A DNA stretch of 64,000 nucleotides from Oscillospiraceae bacterium (GTDB lineage Bacteria; Bacillota; Clostridia; Lachnospirales; Lachnospiraceae), in contig JAETOO010000014.1 of NCBI GenBank assembly GCA_021771715.1, positions 62,001-126,000 on the forward strand, written 5' to 3'. The position numbers and the translations under genes were made by a program. The notes below the pieces were generated by a model. It was not told the origin of the DNA and searched no databases. It saw only the letters and a program-made list of their open reading frames with translations. Below, piece after piece: positions 58,223 to 64,000 of the stretch (its first letter is position 1; every line of letters starts with the position of its first letter).

Positions 58223-60871
58223 ATGCCGGGAAAAATAGTGTTGATAGATGGTCACAGCATTCTGAACCGTGCCTTTTACGGGCTGCCGGTGCTGACGAAC
58301 AGTGAGGGGAAGCATACGAATGCGGTGTATGGGTTCCTGAACATTCTGTTCAAGGTGCTCGAGGAGGAGCAGGCGGATCATGTCGCGGTCGCGTTTGATC
58401 TGCACGCGCCGACGTTCCGCCACAAAATGTATGAGGATTACAAGGGGACGAGAAAGGCGATGCCGGAGGAGCTGCGGGAGCAGGTGCCGCTGATGAAGGA
58501 GATGCTCTCCGCCATGCAGATTCCGGTGATGTCAAAGGAGGGCTATGAGGCGGACGATATCCTTGGGACGGTGTCGCGGCAGATGGAAAAGGAAGGGCTG
58601 CAGGTGTCGATCGTCTCGGGGGACCGCGACCTGCTGCAGCTGGCGACGGATGACATTCTGATCCGGATCCCGAAGACGAAGGCGACCGGGACGGAGATTG
58701 AGGATTACTACGCGAAGGACGTGCAGGAGCGGTATCAGGTGACGCCGACGCAGTTTATTGACGTGAAGGCGCTGATGGGGGATGCGAGCGACAATATTCC
58801 GGGCGTGCCGGGCGTCGGCGAGAAGACGGCGACGAAGCTGATCGTCCAGTACGGCTCGATCGAGGAGGCGTATGCGCATGTGGACGAGATCACGCCGAAG
58901 CGCGCGCAGGAAGCGCTGCGGAACCACTACGATTTGGCCCAGATGAGCAAAACGCTCGCGACGATCGATCTGGCTGTGCCGTTTACGCTGGATGAGAAGG
59001 CGGCACGGATCGAGAACCTGTACACGCGAGAGGCGCTCGAACTCTGCAGACGGCTGGAATTCAAAAATCTGCTGGGACGTTTTCAGATCGAGGACGAGGA
59101 GAAGACGAAGGGCGAGGAGAGCGGCGAGTGGGTCAGCGAGTTCGAGACGGCGGAAAACGTTCTGGATGGCATTGCGGGGAGCGAGGCTGCGTTCGTGATG
59201 GTCCAGGAGGACGGCTGTCTGCTCGGCGTGGCGGTCTGTGCGGACGGCGGGCAGGCGAAGTTTCTGGAGTGCGGCGGATTTCTGACGGCGGACTATCTGA
59301 GGACAAAGATGACGGAGGCGCTGTGCAGTGCGAAGCGCGCCGTGACGATCGGCCTGAAGCAGCAGCTTGCGTACCTGGCGGAGGAGCGCGTGGCCGCGTG
59401 CGGCGACCGGATCGGTGATGCCGCGATCGCGGCGTATCTGCTGAACCCGCTCAAGGGCAGCTATGAGTATGAGGATCTGGCGCACGATTATCTCGGACGG
59501 ATGCTCCCGTCCCGCGCAGAGCTGCTTGGAAAGCTCTCGCTCGCGGCGGCGATGGAGGAGAAGCGGGATGCGTTTCTGGCCTACGTGAGCCGCATGGTGT
59601 CGACGGTGCGGGACGTGTACCCGGTTCTGACAGAGAAGCTGCAGGAAAACGGTATGCTGGAGCTGTACACCGGAGTCGAGATGCCGCTCGTCTACACCCT
59701 CTTCCACATGGAGACGGAGGGAATCGGCGTGCAGCGGGAGGCGCTGAAGATCTACGGGGATCAGCTGGTCGGCCGGATCGGAGAGCTCGAGCAGATGATC
59801 TATGCGGAGGCCGGCGAGGAGTTCAACATCAACTCGCCGAAGCAGCTCGGCGTCATTCTCTTTGAAAAGCTGCAGCTGCCGCACGGGAAGAAGACGAAGA
59901 CCGGCTACTCGACAGCCGCGGACGTGCTGGAAAAGCTCGCCGAGGAGTACCCGGTGGTATCACACATTCTGGAGTACCGCCAGCTGACCAAGCTGAAGTC
60001 GACGTACGCGGACGGACTCGCGAACTTTATCGCCGCGGACGGCCGGATCCACGGAAAGTTCCACCAGACGATCACGGCGACGGGGCGTCTGAGCAGCACG
60101 GAGCCGAATCTGCAGAACATCCCGATCCGGATGGAGCTGGGACGGTTGATCCGCAAGGTCTTCGTGCCAAAGCCGGGTTACGTGTTTCTGGACGCCGACT
60201 ATTCGCAGATTGAGCTGCGCGTGCTCGCGCATTTGTCGAACGACGAGATGCTGATTCAGGCGTACCGGGACGCGCAGGACATCCACACGATCACGGCCTC
60301 GCAGGTCTTTCACGTGAAGCCGGAGGAGGTCACGCCGCTGCTGCGCCGCAATGCGAAGGCGGTCAATTTCGGCATCGTGTACGGCATCAGCTCCTTCGGG
60401 CTCAGCCAGGATCTGAGCATCACGCGCAAGGAGGCGGAGGAGTACATTCAGCAGTATTTCCGCACGTATCCGAGCATCAAGCACTTCCTGGACCAGACGG
60501 TGGAGGACGCGAAAAAGGACGGCTATGTGACGACTATGTTTGGCCGCCGCCGCCCGGTGCCGGAGCTGAAATCCTCGAATTTCATGCAGCGCTCGTTCGG
60601 CGAGCGGGTCGCGATGAATGCGCCGATCCAGGGGACGGCGGCGGATATCATCAAGATCGCGATGATCCGCGTGGATCAGGCGCTGCGGAGCGCCCACATG
60701 AAGTCGAAGCTGCTCCTGCAGGTGCACGACGAGCTGCTGATCGAGACGGCAGAGGACGAGCTCGAGCAGGTGCAGGAGATGCTGAGACGTGAGATGATGC
60801 ACGCCGCGGACCTGAGCGTGCGCCTCGAGGTGGATGTGCACTCCGGGGAAAACTGGTACGAGGCGAAGTGA
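58223..60871 (+). CDS. polA: DNA polymerase I
   Basis: 882 residues, usual for Firmicutes Pol I; AGAGGAG before the ATG. Residues 1-300 are the 5'-3' exonuclease (KIVLIDGHSILNRAFYG, YKGTRKAMP, VSGDRDLLQLA, GDASDNIPGVPGVGEKTA). The middle 3'-5' exonuclease-like domain lacks the acidic metal ligands (EAAFVMVQED where D.E is expected) and so looks inactive, as in Bacillus Pol I. The polymerase domain is intact: TGRLSSTEPNLQNIPIR, FLDADYSQIELRVLAHLS (motif A), RRNAKAVNFGIVYGISSFGL (motif B), LLQVHDELLIE (motif C). Functions in repair and Okazaki fragment processing. First gene of polA-coaE-walJ. Confidence 0.97.
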   Translation: MPGKIVLIDGHSILNRAFYGLPVLTNSEGKHTNAVYGFLNILFKVLEEEQADHVAVAFDLHAPTFRHKMYEDYKGTRKAMPEELREQVPLMKEMLSAMQIPVMSKEGYEADDILGTVSRQMEKEGLQVSIVSGDRDLLQLATDDILIRIPKTKATGTEIEDYYAKDVQERYQVTPTQFIDVKALMGDASDNIPGVPGVGEKTATKLIVQYGSIEEAYAHVDEITPKRAQEALRNHYDLAQMSKTLATIDLAVPFTLDEKAARIENLYTREALELCRRLEFKNLLGRFQIEDEEKTKGEESGEWVSEFETAENVLDGIAGSEAAFVMVQEDGCLLGVAVCADGGQAKFLECGGFLTADYLRTKMTEALCSAKRAVTIGLKQQLAYLAEERVAACGDRIGDAAIAAYLLNPLKGSYEYEDLAHDYLGRMLPSRAELLGKLSLAAAMEEKRDAFLAYVSRMVSTVRDVYPVLTEKLQENGMLELYTGVEMPLVYTLFHMETEGIGVQREALKIYGDQLVGRIGELEQMIYAEAGEEFNINSPKQLGVILFEKLQLPHGKKTKTGYSTAADVLEKLAEEYPVVSHILEYRQLTKLKSTYADGLANFIAADGRIHGKFHQTITATGRLSSTEPNLQNIPIRMELGRLIRKVFVPKPGYVFLDADYSQIELRVLAHLSNDEMLIQAYRDAQDIHTITASQVFHVKPEEVTPLLRRNAKAVNFGIVYGISSFGLSQDLSITRKEAEEYIQQYFRTYPSIKHFLDQTVEDAKKDGYVTTMFGRRRPVPELKSSNFMQRSFGERVAMNAPIQGTAADIIKIAMIRVDQALRSAHMKSKLLLQVHDELLIETAEDELEQVQEMLRREMMHAADLSVRLEVDVHSGENWYEAK

Positions 60872-60893
60872 TTCGGGCGGGAGGAGACAGCGT

Positions 60894-61499
60894 GTGAAAG
60901 TTTTGGGAATTACCGGCGGCGTCGGCGCCGGAAAGAGTACGGTGCTCGATTACCTGCAGAGGCGGCACGGCGCGCGCGTGATTCAGGCGGACCGCGTCGC
61001 GCATCTGCTGCAGGAGCCGGGCGGCCGGTGCTATGCGGCGATCTGCGAGGAGTTCGGCGGGGAGATTTTGCGGGAGGATGGGACGATCGACCGCGGGCGT
61101 CTCGGCGCGCTGGTCTATGCACAGCCCGCGAAGCTGGCAAGGCTGAACGCGATCGTCCATCCGTCTGTGAAGACTTATATAATAGAAGAGATTGAGCGGG
61201 AGCGCCGCGCCGGGCGCGTGCCGTTCATCGCGGTCGAGGCCGCGCTTTTGCTGGAGGACCACTACGACCGGATCTGCGACGAGATCTGGTACGTGTTTGC
61301 CGATGAGGAGACGCGTGCGGGACGGCTCGCGCGCGACCGCGGCTACACGCCCCAGAAGACGAAGAGCGTCATGGCGAACCAGCTTCGCGAGGAAGACTAT
61401 CGCCGCGGCTGCAAATTTGTGATTGACAACAGCGGCGATTTTGTAGAAAATACATATGAACAAATAGATAAAGGATTGGTAGAACATGGATTTCTGTAG
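60894..61499 (+). CDS. coaE: Dephospho-CoA kinase
   Basis: GTG start at 60894 with GGAGGAG 7 bases before; the longer frame begins inside polA. 201 residues. P-loop LGITGGVGAGKST at the N-terminus, then VIQADRVAHLL (substrate Asp), VHPSVKTYI, FIAVEAALLLE and RLARDRGYTPQKTKSVMANQL (lid). It phosphorylates the ribose of dephospho-CoA in the last step of CoA synthesis. polA-coaE order is common in Firmicutes. Its end overlaps the next gene by 14 bases. Confidence 0.95.
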   Translation: MKVLGITGGVGAGKSTVLDYLQRRHGARVIQADRVAHLLQEPGGRCYAAICEEFGGEILREDGTIDRGRLGALVYAQPAKLARLNAIVHPSVKTYIIEEIERERRAGRVPFIAVEAALLLEDHYDRICDEIWYVFADEETRAGRLARDRGYTPQKTKSVMANQLREEDYRRGCKFVIDNSGDFVENTYEQIDKGLVEHGFL

Positions 61500-62283
61500 T
61501 ATCGCGAGCGGCAGCAGCGGCAACTGCATCTTTGTGGGGACAGGGCAGACGAGCGTGCTGATCGACGCGGGCATCAGCGGGAAACGCGTGACGGAAGGGT
61601 TGTGCGCGATTGACCGCAGTCCGAAGGAGCTGGATGCGATTCTGATCACGCATGAGCACTCGGATCATATTAAGGGGCTTGGTGTACTGGCGAGGAAATA
61701 CGGGATTCCGGTCTACACGACGGACGGGACGATCCACGCCATGCTGGATCAAAATATGCTCGGGAAGGTGGACGCGTCGCTGTTTCACGCGATCGTGCCG
61801 GATGAGGAGTTCCGGATCGGGGAGCTCGCGGTTCACCCGTTCCACGTCTCGCACGATGCGGCGGACCCGGTCGCGTACCGCCTGCGCTGCGGGGAGAAGT
61901 CTGTGGCGGTCGCGACGGACCTGGGCTACTACGACGACTATACCGTGGAGCGTCTGAGGGATCTCGACGCCGTGCTGATCGAATCGAATCACGATGTGAA
62001 TATGCTGCAGGTCGGCGCGTATCCGTACTATCTGAAGCAGCGGATTCTGGGGCGCAGGGGCCACCTGTCGAATGACAACGCGGGCCGTCTGCTCGGAGAG
62101 ATTCTCAATGATAAGATGAAGGCGGTCATGCTGGGTCATCTGAGCAAGGAAAACAACTATGAGGCGCTCGCGATGGCGACCGTCTGCGCGGAGATCACAG
62201 AGGGGGACAACCCCTACAAGGCCGGAGATTTCCAGATCCGGGTGGCGAAGCGCGACGTGCCGTCGGAGCTGATTGCGGTGTGA
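61486..62283 (+). CDS. MBL-fold metallohydrolase of the WalJ/YycJ type
   Basis: 265 residues, start inside the coaE end. The metallo-beta-lactamase metal motif is ITHEHSDHIKGLG, with further ligands in PFHVSHDAADPVAY, VATDLGYYDD and MLGHLSKENN. The N-terminus FCSIASGSSGNCIFVGTGQTSVLIDAGISG is characteristic of YycJ/WalJ. YycJ-type enzymes are 5'-3' exonucleases in Bacillus, implicated in DNA repair. In many Firmicutes the gene lies beside walKR; here it is instead coupled to polA-coaE, which also fits a DNA repair role. Confidence 0.93.
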   Translation: MDFCSIASGSSGNCIFVGTGQTSVLIDAGISGKRVTEGLCAIDRSPKELDAILITHEHSDHIKGLGVLARKYGIPVYTTDGTIHAMLDQNMLGKVDASLFHAIVPDEEFRIGELAVHPFHVSHDAADPVAYRLRCGEKSVAVATDLGYYDDYTVERLRDLDAVLIESNHDVNMLQVGAYPYYLKQRILGRRGHLSNDNAGRLLGEILNDKMKAVMLGHLSKENNYEALAMATVCAEITEGDNPYKAGDFQIRVAKRDVPSELIAV

Positions 62284-62368
62284 GAAGGCCAGAGGTATGG
62301 CGGGAAGTGGAACGCGCCGCCGGAACGAGACGCAGTGTGAGGATGTATAATAGGAAGAGAGGAGCACT

Positions 62369-62641
62369 ATGAAAAAGACAATTATCACAGTGGTAGGAAA
62401 GGATACGGTGGGGATCATCGCGAAGGTCTGCACGTATCTCGCAGAGAGTAATGTCAATATCCTGGACATTTCTCAGACAATCGTGCAGGGATTTTTCAAC
62501 ATGATGATGGTGACGGACGCGACGCAGTCGCCGAAGACGGCTGCCCAGATCGCGGATGAGCTGGATAAGCTGGGGCAGGAGATCGGTGTGTCGATCCGCT
62601 GCCAGCACGAGGATATCTTTAACATGATGCACCGTATCTGA
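62369..62641 (+). CDS. ACT-domain protein of the UPF0237 family
   Basis: 90 residues; GAGAGGAG before the ATG. A single ACT domain: KTIITVVGKDTVGIIAKVCTYLAESNVNILDISQTIVQGFFNMMMVTDAT. The UPF0237 protein is a conserved partner of UPF0210, which follows 9 bases later, and probably senses an amino acid or similar small ligand for it. Neither protein has a well-known function. Confidence 0.93.
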   Translation: MKKTIITVVGKDTVGIIAKVCTYLAESNVNILDISQTIVQGFFNMMMVTDATQSPKTAAQIADELDKLGQEIGVSIRCQHEDIFNMMHRI

Positions 62642-62650
62642 GGAGACGCT

Positions 62651-64000
62651 ATGATTAATATATTCGAAGTAAATGAGACGAATAAGATGATTACGCAGGA
62701 GAATCTGGATGTCCGCACGATCACGCTGGGCATCAGTCTGCTGAGTTGTATCACGGATGATCTGGATCAGCTGAATGAGAATATTTACCGCAAGATCACC
62801 ACCGTTGCGAAGGATCTCGTGCTGACCGGTCAGGAGATCGAGAAGGAGTACGGGATTCCGATCGTCAACAAGCGGATCTCCGTGACCCCGATCGCGCTCG
62901 TGGGCGGAAGCGCGTGCAAGTCGTCGGAGGATTTTGTGACGATCGCGAAGACGCTGGACCGCGCGGCGAAGGAGGTCGGCGTGAATTTCCTGGGCGGATA
63001 TTCCGCGCTGGTGTCGAAGGGGATGACCAAGGCGGATGAGTATCTGATCCGCTCGATCCCGCAGGCGCTCGCCGAAACAGATTTCGTCTGCAGCTCCGTG
63101 AATGTCGGATCGACGAAGTGCGGCATCGACATGGACGCGGTGCGGCTGCTGGGCGATGTGATTCTGCAGACGGCTGAGCTCACAAAGGAGCAGGACTCCC
63201 TGGGCTGTGCGAAGCTCGTCGTGTTCTGCAATGCGCCGGACGACAACCCGTTTATGGCGGGCGCGTTCCACGGGGTGACGGAGGCGGACGCGATCATCAA
63301 TGTCGGCGTCAGCGGCCCGGGTGTCGTCAAGCACGCGCTCGCGGATGTGCGCGGGAAAGACTTTGAGACGCTCTGCGAGACGATCAAGAAGACCGCATTT
63401 AAGGTGACGCGTGTCGGCCAGCTCGTGGCGCAGGAGGCGTCGCGGCGGCTGGGAGTCCCGTTCGGTATCGTGGACCTCTCGCTCGCGCCGACACCGGCGA
63501 TCGGGGACAGCGTGGCGGATATCCTGTGCGAGATTGGGCTTGAGTACGCGGGGGCGCCCGGCACGACGGCTGCGCTCGCGCTTCTGAATGATCAGGTGAA
63601 GAAGGGCGGCGTCATGGCCTCGTCGTACGTCGGCGGCCTGAGCGGCGCGTTCATCCCGGTCAGCGAGGACCAGGGGATGATCGACGCGGTGCGCGCCGGA
63701 GCCCTGACACTGGAAAAGCTCGAGGCGATGACGTGTGTGTGCTCGGTCGGGCTCGATATGATCGCGATCCCGGGCGACACCAAGGCGACGACGATTTCCG
63801 GCATCATCGCCGACGAGATGGCGATCGGCATGGTGAACCAGAAGACGACCGCCGTTCGCGTGATCCCGGTGATCGGGAAGGGCGTCGGAGAGACGGTGGA
63901 GTTCGGCGGCTTGCTGGGCTATGCGCCGATCATGCCGGTCAACCGCTACTCCTGCGACGCGTTTGTGAACCGCAGAGGGCGCATCCCGGCGCCGATTCAC
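62651..64000 (+). CDS. UPF0210 (PFL) family protein, 3' partial
   Basis: The ATG at 62651 follows AGGAGA; the frame stays open for 450 codons to the window edge. It has [72 protein letters not shown] and [14 protein letters not shown]. Family members are about 450-455 residues, so only a few are missing. The family has a pyruvate-formate-lyase-like fold assignment in databases but no established reaction. Paired with the ACT-domain gene upstream, as in many Firmicutes and archaea. Confidence 0.93.
   Translation, partial: MINIFEVNETNKMITQENLDVRTITLGISLLSCITDDLDQLNENIYRKITTVAKDLVLTGQEIEKEYGIPIVNKRISVTPIALVGGSACKSSEDFVTIAKTLDRAAKEVGVNFLGGYSALVSKGMTKADEYLIRSIPQALAETDFVCSSVNVGSTKCGIDMDAVRLLGDVILQTAELTKEQDSLGCAKLVVFCNAPDDNPFMAGAFHGVTEADAIINVGVSGPGVVKHALADVRGKDFETLCETIKKTAFKVTRVGQLVAQEASRRLGVPFGIVDLSLAPTPAIGDSVADILCEIGLEYAGAPGTTAALALLNDQVKKGGVMASSYVGGLSGAFIPVSEDQGMIDAVRAGALTLEKLEAMTCVCSVGLDMIAIPGDTKATTISGIIADEMAIGMVNQKTTAVRVIPVIGKGVGETVEFGGLLGYAPIMPVNRYSCDAFVNRRGRIPAPIH

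Overview
The window comes from a GC-rich, spore-forming member of the Clostridia, most likely a Lachnospiraceae-type gut anaerobe. The signs are an intact cotJA-cotJB next to a cotJC broken near its 3' end, luxS, an Old Yellow Enzyme/Fe-S flavoenzyme, several large hybrid histidine kinases with two receiver domains, GH38/GH4/GH13-type carbohydrate proteins, and strong Shine-Dalgarno sequences throughout. This assignment is inferred from gene content; no 16S gene is present.

Positions 1 to about 12,920 are the right end of a prophage of lower GC than the host. In order it carries the C-terminal part of a tape measure protein, an FN3-rich tail protein, a baseplate/hub-like protein, a 1618-residue tail fibre ending in an S74 self-cleaving chaperone, small lysis-region proteins with a Dp-1-like holin, a tiny GTG-start ORF, and a large serine recombinase. 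The recombinase ends against a strong hairpin, and straight after it the 3' end of host cotJC is replaced by phage DNA. The phage therefore appears to sit inside a spore-coat gene, in the arrangement known for sporulation-controlled intervening elements.

Positions 12,900 to 31,000 hold the cotJ operon, a FtsW/RodA-type SEDS protein, gltX plus a UvrD-like helicase, a DUF1292 protein, exonuclease III, a GH13/isoamylase-like protein that has lost its catalytic residues, a DUF5662 protein, a low-GC CPBP membrane protease, an OYE/Fe-S reductase, luxS, trpS and an RluA-type pseudouridine synthase. Positions 29,500 to 39,800 carry three paralogous hybrid histidine kinases with a lactonase-like beta-propeller gene between the first two.

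Positions 39,800 to 64,000 hold aroC, a small LysM protein, a rhomboid-like membrane protein with a zinc-finger tail, an LTA-synthase-type enzyme, a LysA-like decarboxylase, tRNA-Leu(CAA), GH4, D-lactate dehydrogenase, GH38 alpha-mannosidase, a DUF6483 protein, a nitroreductase, a YcaQ-type protein, an HxlR/FMN-reductase divergon, a DUF6062 protein, a zinc-finger anti-sigma-like membrane protein, polA-coaE-walJ, and the ACT-domain/UPF0210 pair, which runs off the right edge.

Two themes cut across the host part. First, at least six intergenic, hairpin-rich repeats with related ends (TTACAGTTYRGCC) fall into two families; one copy is itself split by another inverted-repeat element and another is flanked by an 8-bp direct repeat. 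Second, several host proteins (CotJB, the RluA-like enzyme, the LTA synthase, the alpha-mannosidase) carry in-frame tandem-repeat or low-complexity insertions.
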